Positions 25,021 through 39,500 of a DNA stretch of 64,000 nucleotides are shown piece by piece; within the stretch, counting starts at the first letter, position 1, and every line of letters starts with the position of its first letter. The stretch spans positions 1-64,000 of the forward strand of contig QLIY01000811.1 in the NCBI GenBank assembly GCA_003260075.1, written 5' to 3'. Below the pieces are notes generated by a model. It made no database searches. It had not been told where the DNA came from and was given only the letters and a program-made list of their open reading frames with translations. This stretch comes from Phallusia mammillata (Eukaryota > Chordata > Ascidiacea > Phlebobranchia > Ascidiidae). The position numbers were made by a program, and so were the translations under genes.

Positions 25021-26388
25021 TAAATCTGTCTAAATGGATGGGCCACGTTAGAAATAACTTTTGACAAACCATTGTAATCTCTTGTGTAATGTGTTTTAGG
25101 CAAGAGCTTTTTTAGGACCTATATGCTGCGACCCGACTTTTTCGTGTTTAATGTTACTCACTGCCGAAACAAAATACATTTGAAGTCGGAAAAGGCATAG
25201 CATTAAACTAATTTTACAGTAGCCTATAACGAATATTACAAACATGTCAGTTATCAATAGTTTTTTATTTTAACTATGTATGTAACGGCACAAACCATGT
25301 AAAATTAAGAATGCAGTAAATATTGGGGGTTATTAAGTTAAGAAACAAATTTGTCTTGTTCGCTTTGACAACAAATTTTTTGTAATTAGATGACCGAATC
25401 GTCACGAAATGAAAAAAATGCTTCTTGAGCACCAACTAGCGTCCATTTTATACAAGGCTAAAGTCTTTTTAGAAAATTATGCGTTAAAGTTTATTGAGTG
25501 AAACTTAGAATGCAATAGAAATATTCAACGCAAAGAAGTGGTTCTTAATCTGGCGGGAAAGGGATACGGGTCGCCAGGCCAAAAGTTTATGAACTCAAAT
25601 ATAAATAAGATCTTCCACCAAAAACTCGAAGTATGAAAATCAGCAGATAATACTCAAGAAAATTTGTATCATTGTCTGATTCTGTTTCCATATTTAGAGA
25701 ATACAAAAAAACAGTGATCGTCGATAAGTATGCTGCATGTCAGATACTGCTCAATCGAATAAGGATTTAAATTCGATGGGGAGGTTTCTTCAGTAATTGC
25801 ATTTCTGTTTACAAAATGTAGGCAGAACTATTTTTAAATTCAAGTGAAATATTAACGAAACTAAAACAAAATTATCCGGTGTTTGAATACCAGTTCAACA
25901 ATTTACGTAAACATACGTGTTTATTTTTTACCTGCCTTCCATATGTTATAGATTTTCCACGAAACATTAGGTAGTCCAACGTTTTCAAGGTATTAAATTT
26001 ATATTTGTGCAGCTAAATTTGTAAAGATTAAACCTACACAATTACCGTTAATATGATGATTAAATAAAAACTGTCATGAGTTGACTATCGGCTATTTTAG
26101 CCCACACCGGGGTTGTGAAAAGACCGGAACCCGACAATATAAGCAACAACCCAGCTTGATAGCAGCGAGTTAAGTCCGTAAGTTGGTAAAATTATGACAC
26201 AAACGTTTCATCAGGCCAAAAACGAACCGGTTTTAGTTAAACTTAGGCCCGAAATGTCAGCCACAGCTTAGGCTACAGCTTTGATGAAGACTGAATAACT
26301 ATTAGGCAAAGCTGAAACTTTTCACATCTGAAATTTATTGTAGCCTTGCATTGCAGTATCAGTGCTTCAATGTGTCATAAAGTTGGAT

Positions 26389-26398
26389 GGGGGGGGGG
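26389..26398 (+). other. G-run between duplicated segments
   Basis: Ten Gs separate two near-identical copies of about 120 bases (about 26270-26388 and 26399-26511, both ending at CATAAAGTTGGAT). Confidence 0.85.
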
Positions 26399-26579
26399 CA
26401 GCTTTGATGAAGACTGAATAACTATTAGGCAAAGCAGAAACTTTTCACATCTGAAATTTATTTTAGCCTTGCATTGCAGTATCAGTGCTTCAATGTGTCA
26501 TAAAGTTGGATTTCACCACTTTAGGCTTGATTTAATTGGTAAATTACGACACAAAGGGTGCAAATAAAAAAATGAGTTT

Positions 26580-26770
26580 TCAGACTTGATGTGATTGGAA
26601 CCCAACCACTCTATGCAGCAAATACGTGCCTCGATTTCATATAAGCCACTGGTCCGAGTCGGGAATGAATTCCGGGGGGGGGGGTGTGATTGGAACCCAA
26701 ACACTCTATGCGGCAAATAAGTGCCTCGATTTCATATAAGCCACTGGTCCGAGTCGGGAATGAATTCCCC
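26580..26770 (-). repeat. tRNA-like SINE fragment, duplicated around a G-run
   Basis: On the minus strand CCAGTGGCTTATATG resembles a pol III A box and GGTTGGGTTCCAATCAC a B box, separated by a tRNA-like distance. The segment is present twice around the G-run at 26674-26684, which is the assembly artefact. Cloverleaf pairing is incomplete, so this is a SINE or tRNA relic and not a functional tRNA. Confidence 0.35.
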
Positions 26771-27019
26771 CCAAGTGAGGAATTATAAAACTTAAAAGGG
26801 TGGAACTTTCTTGAATTTTTACAAGTGGTTTGTAAATAGACACTTTAGCTCTGGGAATACAACCTAAAAAGTTGATAAAAGACCCAAAATAAAATGACCT
26901 TTTCACGGATTAGCATCTACTATGTATTGTAGTCTATTGGGGAGAATTAAAAATGTTTTGATTTGTGAAGGAAGAAATTCGTCGATAAAGGTTGGGAACC
27001 ACCGTCTTTGAGCCCCTCA

Positions 27020-27062
27020 AAGGATTACACTCGAACCCACTTAGATTGCGCTAGTACAGCCA
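27020..27062 (-). repeat. tRNA-like fragment
   Basis: Minus strand AAGTGGGTTCGAGTGTAATCC carries a T-loop/B-box motif (GGTTCGA) but no intact acceptor or anticodon stem. Probably a SINE remnant. Confidence 0.3.
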
Positions 27063-27301
27063 AACCAGGAGTTTCTCCGAGTTGTAATCAAATATTTACT
27101 TGACAGAACAAGTTTTAACTTCAGTATTTTGAAAAGTGAAACAAATAAAACTTAAAACAAGCGCTTAACTTTGGCGTCCAAGTTACCAAGCAAACAGGCG
27201 AAACAACTTGAAAACAAACTATGGCAAACATACGAAACTTTTGTGAAGATTTTTTTAACCACAATTAAACATTTCTGACACTGTTTAGTCACGTTAAACG
27301 C

Positions 27302-27328
27302 GGGGGGGGGGGGGGGGGGGGGGGGGGG
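27302..27328 (+). other. 27-base G-run between duplicated segments
   Basis: Separates two copies of a sequence with ATGGCAAACATACGAA(A/G)CTTTT and CACTGTTTAGTCACGTTAAACGCGG. Confidence 0.85.
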
Positions 27329-27863
27329 ATGGCAAACATACGAAGCTTTTTAAAAGATTTTTTTAACCACAATCAACCATTTCTGACACTGTTTAGTCAC
27401 GTTAAACGCGGTGAGGGTCAAAACGTCGCGATTTTTTGTGTACACGGGATTTTATGTGAAGTGGCCACTTAAGAAGGCATGAAGTATTCAATTCACTACC
27501 TAAAACCACCAATGCCCATATGTTCTGTGTAAACTGGCCTGAGCGTGTTGTACACATTGCCACCCGCTTTGATGCGGCCAACAGCAGTTCAAAGTAACCA
27601 ATTGGGATTTTATGTTTAAGCCAACGCCATACCTCTACAATACACGGTAAACCACTTGAAATCAAACAGTTCACGCCGATACAATTTTTGGGGGGCATTT
27701 AAACAAGTGGCATGTCAATAAACAAAATTAATCAACTAAAATCTAGGTGGAAACCCACAACAGGAGTCTTTCCGGTACTCTACGCAGGATCAGTGGTGAA
27801 CCCGCCGAAAGTTGAATCAAAAGCACTGTTGCCTGCCCCGAATGATGCATGTGTCAACTTCAT

Positions 27864-27949
<86 letters not shown>
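27864..27949 (+). other. 86-base G-run, probable gap filler
   Basis: Pure G. The flanks share no visible homology, so unlike the short runs this may mark an unspanned gap. The poly-Gly frames through it are meaningless. Confidence 0.8.
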
Positions 27950-27950
<1 letters not shown>

Positions 27951-28080
27951 ACTGCCATTTCACTACTAAAACATTAAAACATATCGTTCAGTGATAATGG
28001 CACACTCTGTATTAAATACATTACGCAAGACACGTAATACCCAGTTAGGCCATAACGATTCCATGCGACAAATTCAGACC

Positions 28081-28115
28081 AAGGTGGGATTCGAACCCAC
28101 AACACTACGATCCAG
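28081..28115 (-). repeat. tRNA-like fragment (B box)
   Basis: Minus strand GTGGGTTCGAATCCCACC forms a perfect T-arm with TTCGAAT loop. A matching D-arm or acceptor stem is not visible upstream, so a functional tRNA is unlikely. Related motif at 34577-34605. Confidence 0.4.
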
Positions 28116-29310
28116 GGAATTGGAATCAGAAATGCACAAATTTGAGATAGACGTTTAATCGTTGGTTTGGCGCATGTCAAAGGTTTTACATTTTACGTAT
28201 TAATGCCCTAAAACCTGAAAGTGAAAAAGAATAATTAAAAACGTGTTGAAAGACAATTCGACAATTGAGATTGTTTGTCTTGTTATTGTAGCAACAATGG
28301 GCATTGTCGGCAATCGAATAAAACAATAACAAACAGCAGCTCAGCTTTTGATATTTTTTAACATATGAATGTAAAAAATGTAAATCAGAAACCTTATTAG
28401 AAAACTGCATGCGTATGTGTAAGCGTGAAAATATTACAGAAATGTTAGCACATACAATGTACTTTACAGTAAATATAAAATTGTTTATGAGGCGATGGTT
28501 TTCAACCTGGGAAGTCTGGTCTGTCATAGGCTTGTGATGTCTATTAATAAGGGGAGTACCGAATCTGTAAAGTATAAAGGCACAAACAGACGTAACAAGC
28601 AACATACTTTGTCGCACATGATGATGGTATGAGCAACTGTTCGTCTCATACTCAAGTATGTTGCTTCCGTTTGCATTTTCAGTAGACTTTAAAAATGTTC
28701 TTCGTCAAGACCATTTGATAGGTTACGAAAAAGCTTGCAAAAGAATCATTCTACTTTTTCAAGTTAACTTTCTACGTTACTTTGACTTTATATTCCACTA
28801 AACCCCAATTATTGTTCACTAAAATTTACCGCTAAAATGTTTTAAATTAAACCCCAGAACAATTTGACCCGTGGTTGAAAACCATTTGAAGTACAAAAAT
28901 ATTGTATTGCCAGGTTCCAATGTTGATTTGGAGAGATTTTGAAAAGATTTTTAAAATGCATCCATGAAACATTGATACGTTCGAGTAAGCCAAAAGTAAA
29001 AAAACGACTTGTAAAATAAATAAAAACCAAAATCAACGGAAATTGAGATTAGAAGCGAAACTTTAAATTTCCTATAAAAACGAATGCGAAACTGTAGGTA
29101 AAATTTTTGGTCCAAAACAGTTTGAAAACAAAATCACATGATTCCGTTTGTGATTATTGAAGACAGGATTGCGGCAGAAACGCCCTGAACGGATGAAGCG
29201 TTGTGAAAAATACAGCTGCACTCTGATTGGCTGTTGTAGCTTTGTAAGTCAGGTGACATAGGGAAAACAATTTTGTACGTTGACTGCATTTTACAGATGG
29301 CATTATGACG

Positions 29311-30275
<965 letters not shown>

Positions 30276-32120
30276 CGCTGATTGGACGAACGCCTGTCAC
30301 GTGATCTTGAGAGTTAAACCATAGTTTTTTTCAGTTCAGTTTTTTGTTTTTACGCCTAACTCTGAAAATCTGAAAAACAAACCAAAGTAAAGAAATAGCT
30401 TACAAAGGTGAAGGAATAACGAAAAATGCCGAAGCAACATAATATGCGGGGACCAAAACGTTTCGACATTTGCAACAAGGAATGCCTTTTATCTAAATTA
30501 AGCTAAAAGTTAGAGTTGGTAAAAATGAAACATTTAACTTTAAAGCGAAATTTCTATGTAAAGGTAACGAAGTTTGTGAATGGCAAAGTTTAAACACAAT
30601 TAATACATGAGCACATTTTATTACATTCGGCTAGTACAGAATAATATAAACATGAGAAATTCAAAATTCAGCAACAAATTCACAAGTTACAGAAAAGTTT
30701 TTAAGGCAGAAATGATTTGCTACAAATTTGAAGGCAACATACGGTCTAAAAAATGTGAATCCACCCAACTACTTATATGATAGTGTACAAAGTATGAATT
30801 GCGCACCGAAATATGGCAACATATGAATAACTAGGACAACACATGTACTATACAATATTGCAATATACATAGTAACAAAACGTATTTTCTAGATAAAATC
30901 CATTGCTTGTACCACACACTAAAAATTCCTAGATTTTTTAAATCGAAAATTGTTTGTTAAACACGATATTTGAAAATTCATACAATGCGTACTTTAATCC
31001 CAGCAAAACAACTGTAAAATCCAAACGGCTCAGTAAAAATTGTGGCAGCACGTTTTAAATAAATCACTCCGCTAAAAAATTTACTAAATTAAACGCTTGA
31101 CTGCACAAACCTCGTTCATGAACCAGCTTTAAGACGTCAACTAATTTCAGTGACCTTTCCAAGGGCGAAGAAAACTCTGAAGGTCACACAGACCAAATTC
31201 TCGACATTTAAAGACAGTTTTAAAACTTTTCCAGTCAATTCTGACGTTAAAAGCGTCAACAGCATTTATAGATTGCGTACAATATGCCGCTATTATGACG
31301 TAACAAGGAAAGATGAAACACGATCCATTGACTGGTGTGACGTTACGACGCCAGCTGTTGGAAACACATGTATGACGTCACAATACGCAAGAGTCAGTGG
31401 AGGGGGCGTGATTTTGTGAATGAAAGCGTCAGCACAGAAAATACCGCCAACATACCACTTAGCTCACTGTGGCCGCGATATGAATGACTTAAATGCACAC
31501 AATTCAAGCCACAATAATCCGGTAACAAATGCGCAAGTTAATGCGTTCTATTGCTGTATATTTGTAAAAAGTAACAAATATTGAAAGAAACAAAGGCAAA
31601 GTAGTTATTTACAAGACATTATCCCGGCAAGGGAATCGCAGTACCAAAAACACTGGAGCAAAAACAAAAGAAAATTTCGGTTAAATCCATTTTCATTCAC
31701 CAACTTTTCGATTTTCATTTCGCCAACACCTATTACGTCACAATGCCACAAATTGATGACGTCACAGTTCCTTCCAGTTGCTCTAAGAAAGAAAAACAAA
31801 CAATCAGCAATTAAAATCTTATTTGCAAACGTCTGCCTAATGACCGAACCACTCCCGCTTAAAACCACGTGCCCAGACACGTCATCGACACGTGACTTGT
31901 CGTAGTGACATGTTGGGACACGTGCTTGAGTGTTTGGACATTTATCAAAGTTTCATGGTGGGGCTTTTAGTGGACAAGTGTAACAACGAGGTTAAGTTTG
32001 TCAACAATGTATTGGACACCCAGATGTAATGGTATACAAGGGCGCATGTCAAAATAAATTAATTAATTGGCCCCACGACCTTGTTTCATAAGATATTTGT
32101 CTTGCCATATGTGGCATTAT
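30276..32120. other. Intergenic region between the ADP/ATP carrier and liprin-beta
   Basis: AT-rich. TGACGTCA palindromes near 31374 and 31757 and several GTGACG motifs lie upstream of the carrier. I see no exon. The frame at 31150-31419 lacks any recognisable domain. Confidence 0.45.
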
Positions 32121-32155
32121 CCTTATGAAGGCGTCTCGTACGGGACGCCGAAACA
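32121..32155 (+). ncRNA. Hammerhead-like ribozyme core with strong stem
   Basis: CTTATGAAGGCGTCTCGTAC, GGGACGCC, GAAAC. The stem GGCGTCTC/GGGACGCC pairs over eight positions around a GTAC loop. Compared with 35113 (GGCGACCT/AGGACGTC), both stem strands have changed yet still pair, which hints at covariation. The CUGAUGA box has changes at its 5' side. Confidence 0.45.
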
Positions 32156-32352
32156 TCAATTATTTATAATAAAACTGCTGGAAGAGCACTACTCGTTTAT
32201 ATGTTAATTGATTAAGTTAAACTTTTGTCAGTCAGCCCATTTGCAAATTCTTGCAGTTTTTGGTGTGATATTTGTGAAGTATGCGATGCAATGTCGAAAA
32301 ACGCAAATGAACGACTTTAGAAAAATCTGACTTTTACTGCACACATACTTCA

Positions 32353-32545
32353 ATTGCTTTGAGTAAAAATGAATTTTCACAAATACAAGTAAAGATAAAA
32401 AATAAGGAAACAATTGCTTAATTAAATGATGCTAAAAGCACTAACGGAAACTTTTATTGCTTTCAGTAAAAATGAGTTTTTATAAATACAAAAATAGTAA
32501 AGATAAACAATAAGGAAATTTTGTTTAGACGATGCTAAAGCACTG
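32353..32545 (+). repeat. Diverged tandem duplication, about 100-bp unit
   Basis: Two units each contain ATTGCTTT(G/C)AGTAAAAATGA, AGTAAAGATAAA, AATAAGGAAA and GATGCTAAA blocks in order. Divergence and lack of a G-run suggest a real old duplication. Confidence 0.6.
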
Positions 32546-32877
32546 TAATTTACAACAATGCTTCTTGAATGGGTTAATAAATATTTGTAAAAGGGTGGAC
32601 ACAAATTTTACTTACTGTCAGTGAATTGAGTTGTGTGGAAAAAGCATTGATTTCTCTAGTAGTGCTTTCGTTCAACTGAATAAAATAAAAATATCGTTAA
32701 ACATTTTTTTGAACACACAAGGTTACCAAAACAAAATCCCTTTCAAACACAAAACTCTGCAGACCAATGGTTCGAATCTCACCGTAACCAAGCATTTTTC
32801 CCCAACAACAATTACATTAAATAATTTCTTAACCAATTCATACGTTTTTAAGAAGTGTAAAAAAGTCAACACAAAAA

Positions 32878-35800
32878 TTAGTTGAAAAAAACTTGAAAAC
32901 ACAAAACCTCGACAACTTCGATATTGTCTGATCCCGAACCACTGACGTCATCAGTGTCAACGTCATCGGCGTCGACAGTTCGCTTCGCTCCTTGGACTTG
33001 CATCCTCCGCTCGAGGTCGCTGCGGTGGCCTTGCATCGTCTTGCACGCGGGGGGGGGGGCTTAAAACATGGTGAAAGACTTCAGACTTATCGAAGTTTAG
33101 AATATATTTTGCATACAGAGATGAAATTGGTAAAAACTGCTACTTTCATGCAGGAATCAAGTAAAATATAACTTATAAAAATGGTACATTTAATAGAATA
33201 AATTTCTGGATCCTAAAACAGTTTTATTTTACGGCCAACTGAAGCTTTGGTTTTCAAACAAACTGTGTCATAACATAATCCGACCCCACAATTCAGAAAA
33301 AAATCATTAAAATTGCGTTGCAAACTACAGACTATAGCCAGCTTTGGCTAAAATCAAACCATTTCTTGGGGGGGGGGCCGAGACGAACTTGCCGCCGAAG
33401 AACCGCGCAATCTCCCTAAGCCGCCGAATGAACGACGACCGATCTGTGAAATAGGCGAGGATTTTGCGTTTTAGATACTGAAGATTCTTATTACTTAACT
33501 GAAATATAGCATGTCTCGAAAATTATGGTGAAAGAATTAACGACGTTTATATTTAGCGTACATGGGTGAATATATTTAGAGTAAATAAACGCTAATTTTG
33601 TGTTTTAGATACTGAAGATGCCTTCGCTTAGGGACATGCATACTAACTTTTAAGGAGATATTTCAGACTTATTGAAGATTAGAATAAATTTTGCGTACAA
33701 GGTTGAGATTAATAACTGGTACTTTTATTCACAGAAAAACGTGAAATAAAACTTTAAAAAAGTGGCACAGTTCAGAAAGTGAACAAATGATTGGGAGTCA
33801 AACAGGTTTTTTAAGGCCAACAAAAGTTTGGCATGAAACAAACCGTGTCATATCATAACTCACCTAAGTACAGACCACAGATACAGAATTCAATACAAAA
33901 ACACTAGTCATTAAAATTGCATTCAAAATTGCAAACCAACTATGGTTAAAATCAAACCCTTTCTTTAATTAAAAACTCTACAAATAAATTTCAAAACACA
34001 CAGATTTGTTCCATATTTATATCACTGTCAAACTTAATTAAACCACTGTAGTTAACCGGGTTTAAACTAAAGTTTTTTTGTGTTCACATCATTCTCACCT
34101 TGTACTTAACATTAACGTTAACAGGTTGATATCCATGAGCCTGTGATCGCTCTTCCTTCTCTTTAGTGCTCTCTGGTGGCAAGAGTTCCTTAAGTGGGGG
34201 GGGGGAAATTTAAAAATACACATTGATTTGTGTCATATTTGTATCACTGTCAAACTTTATCAGCCACTGTGGTTGACCGGTTTTAAAATAAAGTTTTTTT
34301 TATCTTCACGTCGAAATTCGTACCTTGTACTTGACATTGACGTTAACAGGTTGATATCCATGAGCCTGTGACCGCTCTTCCTTCTCTTTAGTGCTCTCTG
34401 GTGGCAAGAGTTCCTTAAGTTTGGCAGCCAGATGGCGGCGCAAAAGAGTCTTACTATGTGGGATATGTAACAAGGCTGACAGCGTCTCAGCGGTGAACAA
34501 CGGCTCCAAAACCTAAAGCAAAATTCATTTTTATCCAACAGGCATATTTGTGAGGTTTTAACGGCAAATTAATCCAGTCCGCGGTGGGATTCGAACTTAA
34601 GACTTTTGCGTAGCTGATACCTAAATAAAAGTTGGGCTTCAGAAGTTCCACAGACTGTTTCCTTACTATTTATTCAATGCAATACAATATATAAAGTCGC
34701 TTGTTGTGACGTAAAACATTAAAACGCGTCAAAGTAATTAAATGTGGTTGTTTGTAATGTTATAGCGCCAATGTATCATAGAACAAACACATTACACTTT
34801 TCATATTTCATGCCCCAAAATGTTGAATAAAACCTGACGTTTGTGGCTGTCGTATGACTCAAATGTCGTATGACTCACTTAAGCTATAAACGTATTTGCA
34901 ATTGGTCAGTTACAAGTGATCATTAGATATCATTTTATGTAACAATTCAAGTTTAATGTATAAGCTGTTGCTGCCAGGCATGATATCAAGTTTATAGAGC
35001 TCTTCTGGCAATAGTTATCGCGCAATGTTTTCGTTGCGGTGTGTACTGGCAATGAATTCTTTTTTCCCTTTGTTTATCGTGCACTGTACTACGGGCATTC
35101 AGTGTTATTTACCCTGATGAAGGCGACCTGTATAGGACGTCGGAACGTCGGAATAAATTACATTTGCCAGATAATAAAATCACATTTGCCAGAAGAGCTC
35201 TATAAATTCGATAACAAGTTCAAATAGCTCTATGGCTCAATAAAAATGTGTACATGACCACATTCACCAGGTCGCCGACATATCCATTTTCAAGATAAGA
35301 CATTTACCCCTATTTCTTCTAACTTACCAAGACAGCCCCATGAACCCCACTCCCCCTCAAATTGGGGGCGTATTCGGCAAGATCAGCAGACCGTAACCAT
35401 TCCATGACTCGATGGTTCGTCCACAAGGACACGTCATCCTTCTCCTGTCAACAAAATATGACATAGTTAAAGAAATTTGAAATGTTATTATGTTTTATGA
35501 GATTGACATTTTATTACAACACTTAACAAGTCTTGAAAGTGGTTCCTACACTTGTATGCGTAAAATATCATTTTTCTCAAAGACATTGCTTTTGATTTCA
35601 TCCAAACTGATGTATGTTAAAGTTTTTTACGGCGTTTGAACCCAAGACGAATCCGAATCACGGTTAGTTTTTCATGTCTGTACAAAGGTCAAGTGCCTTA
35701 GACCAGTGGTCGGCAACCGCCGGTCCGCGAAAAATACGTTACCGGGCCGCAGAATTTTTCACGCTTAATGCTTTAAAACATTTTACCCATGTATCCTAGG

Positions 35801-36408
35801 GATGGTAAACTAATTTAGACGTTTTCATTGTTAAATATTTGTAGTTCTTTGAAGGCCGGTCCGCGATAAAATTTGAGTTCAAAAACGGTTCGCAGTGCAA
35901 AAAAGGTTGCCGACCCCTGCCTTAGACCATTTGACCGAGACAATTACACGAACTCCACAATTCAACATTTGAAACGACTCACCTCTCCCTCTAGCGGTCG
36001 TCGTTTCAGCTGAGTTGGGTCGAACTGACAAATCCTCAGCACTTCGACAGCTCTCCTTAAACTTAAGAGATGAAACAAATTTGTTATCCTCAGTTTCTGA
36101 GCATCACTAACCGTCATATGATGAATGAGACGACCGTCCACACACGATTCGTGGAATTGATCTAAAACAGGAGAATGATGTCACGATTTAATTACGTCAC
36201 CAATAGATGAAGTGACAATGGAATGATCATGTTAAAGAATTTTATAAAGGTCGCATTAAAATATATTTTCAGGATCAAAAAATGGATTGAAAACTGACAA
36301 AACTGTTTCAGCTTTTTTAACACAACAAAGAGCACATTGACGTCATGAATGGTGATGTCACATAAAATATAGAAAACATTGCAAATTCACTGTCTTTAAC
36401 TTTAGCTA

Positions 36409-36502
<94 letters not shown>

Positions 36503-39500
36503 GACGTCATCAAAGCCAAAAAAATAAACAGAAAAAAGTTAGAAACGACCGACACAGGAAAAGTGTTGTTTTGAGATAAAAAAACATGAAAATTTCGTCA
36601 AAGCACCTTTATACTGAGGAAGACCGATATCATCCAGCCATCTTGAAACCCAAACTCCGTCCATCTTTGCTTGTCCTCCGTCCTCTTCTTCTCCCTGAGC
36701 TTGGAGGTGTAACATTAACTTCTTTTTGTGAAGAGGATTCCTAATCCCAAGTTCCTACCAATAAAAAATGTCGCAAATAAACAATGTAGTTGACTATTTC
36801 TTCTTCTTCGCAAACTTTTAAGCTCAGGAGACAAAAGCAAACCAATAAAAACGTTGCGAACTTTNNNNNNNNNNNNNNNNNNNNNNNNNNNNNNNNNNNN
36901 NNNNNNNNNNNNNNNNNNNNNNNNNNNNNNNNNNNNNNNNNNNNNNNNNNNNNNNNNNNNNNNNNNNNNNNNNNNNNNNNNNNNNNNNNNNNNNNNNNNN
37001 NNNNNNNNNNNNNNNNNNNNNNNNNNNNNNNNNNNNNNNNNNNNNNNNNNNNNNNNNNNNNNNNNNNNNNNNNNNNNNNNNNNNNNNNNNNNNNNNNNNN
37101 NNNNNNNNNNNNNNNNNNNNNNNNNNNNNNNNNNNNNNNNNNNNNNNNNNNNNNNNNNNNNNNNNNNNNNNNNNNNNNNNNNNNNNNNNNNNNNNNNNNN
37201 NNNNNNNNNNNNNNNNNNNNNNNNNNNNNNNNNNNNNNNNNNNNNNNTTCGACAGCTCCGCTCGGCTTAATTGACATGATGATACACATAATGATTTTTC
37301 ATATCGCTTTTTACCTCAGTTTACCTTTTAAGTAAACAGGGTGCATGAGTTCGTCACTTTAAGGGTTCGCTAAACGTAAAAAGGTTGAAGAGCACTGCTT
37401 CTGCTTTAGGGATACGTGAGGCAATTTTGGGGAGACCGCGAAAAGGTTAATTTATTTATTTATTTTTCATTGTATTTTTCGACAATCAGGCGACAGTCCG
37501 AAAACTGAAAATTGCCCTTTGTCGTGTCGTTATGCAACAAGACGAAACGCATTAGTAGAAAACAGGGTCGTCAGTAATAAAACAAAGTAGTGGAAAAAGG
37601 CAAACAGAAACAATAAGGTAAAGAATGCAGTACACAAATCAAAATCGTTTACAAGCAGACAGGTAAACTTGAACAGCATTAAAACCTCGCGTTGCTTAAA
37701 CCAGGATGTCCAAACAAAATATAACGAATATTAGACTGTTTCACAAAAACTGGTTAAAAGCATAAATCCTTTCCTTAAATAACAGAAATATATATTTCAC
37801 CTTAATAAAAACATTTGAATAAGAAAACGATCTAAAATTTGTCATGCTTACTTGGAAAGTATAATTGAGAAAATTATTGTTTAAGGTATGCAGGATTGCT
37901 GGGTTAAAGGAACCGTCAGTGTTAAAAAATCTACCGTTTAAGTAATATAAGCAAAACACTTAAAACCAGTGGTGGGATTCAAATTTTTTGTCAGACAGTT
38001 CTTTCACAAAAGTCCTATTTTTTAGCCAGTTTTGTTACAAAAAGTCCATTGACAGTAACCAGTAATGCTAACTGGTTCGCCGATCTCATAAAATTTAGTG
38101 AGATAGTTCTATAGAACCATTGCAAACCGGCTGAATCCCACCACTGCTTTAAACACTTGGCGTACAATGTTCGTTTACCCACTCAAATGACAGAAAACAA
38201 AGCAGAAACGTTCCAACATGAAATGTGAAAGAACATATAGGCCTACTGTTCATACATCTACAAAGTGATAATGGAAGAGCACTGAGGTTCAACATTGAAA
38301 GTTTGGTGTTAGTGGCAAAGAACATTTGTAGTTTTAACAAACTCCCAAACTCACCTTGTTGGGATAAACCTTCCTCCTGACTCGAGCTCCTCCTCATTTC
38401 TCCCACTCCTCCTCCCACTCTCATCCCGTGGAGTTTCTCTAAACTCTGAGAGCGAATTCCTTTGTTCTGTCATAAAGCATGTCAGGAAAATGGTCAAATT
38501 GTAAAAACACATTTGTTCAAGAAATGCAAAGACAACACACTACTCAAGAGATTCATAAGGACAAATTTGTCACAAAGCATTAACTTAACTTCAAAAGTTT
38601 TTGTCCATATTCTTTTTGCATCATTATTGTCATATAATTACAAAAAATCAGTGAAAAAAGAATGGGGAAAATACTTTCATTTTAATCTAGAGCCTTGCTT
38701 TGACCTTGATATTGTCGTTCAAGTTCAGTTTTTAAACATAAATTATCCTAGAAAGCCTTAACTGTTATATTAGACACTATATANCGTTCAAGTTCAGTTT
38801 TTAAACACATATTTTCCTAGAAAGCCTTAACTGTTATATTAGACACTATATAAAAAAAATCGTTTGCTACAAAGGTATACAAAACAACATAACAAAATTT
38901 AAAGCACTCTTTCTTCACCAAACGCGTCTCACAAGCCAGCGCTAGACAGAAAAAAAATACGGACAAAAACAATATGTGTCCCCTGCAGGGAAAAAATAAT
39001 AAGACAACACACTACTCAAAAAGTGTGTACAAAAACGATAAATAAGAACTTTGTGCAGAATAATAAGAGCAGTATCAAGAAAAAATGCTTCATGCAATGT
39101 AGAAAATGTTTTGTTTTTTCCTTTTAAGTTTGAGTTTATGATCACATACATTGAATTTACCCCAATTCTAACAAATAAGAAAAAGCAAACTCACCCCAGA
39201 CTGTTTTGGAGTGTTTAAAGATGCCCCAATAGCTACATCTGGTACATCTGTGTTTTTGTGTGGTTGGCTACTAGGAAAAAAGAAAACAACTATTATAATG
39301 CTGCATTCAACATAAATACAATTGACACAACACACTTTATGACCACATACAAGGCATTGTTACCTAACAAGTGGATTTTTCTTAGCATCCATCTCATTAG
39401 AAATAGGTGTGGAAGTTGCATAAGGGGCCGGCATTCGAAGTTGAAGTAAACGTTGTTCCTGGAAAATTATTCAAAATAGAATGACTTCATGAAAAATGCA

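Noticed and set aside
25540..27006. Long hAT element between AAGTGGTTCTTAATCTGG and GGTTGGGAACCACCG
   Set aside because: The ends are only loosely inverted, no 8-bp duplication is present, and two assembly breaks lie inside.
27712..27994. Poly-glycine-rich open frames
   Set aside because: They exist only because they read through the 86-base G-run, which is a probable gap filler.
28081..28115. Functional tRNA gene
   Set aside because: A good T-arm is present but no acceptor, D or anticodon arm pairs with it.
36741..37335. Long frames of 138-182 codons
   Set aside because: They consist almost entirely of undetermined bases in the N gap.
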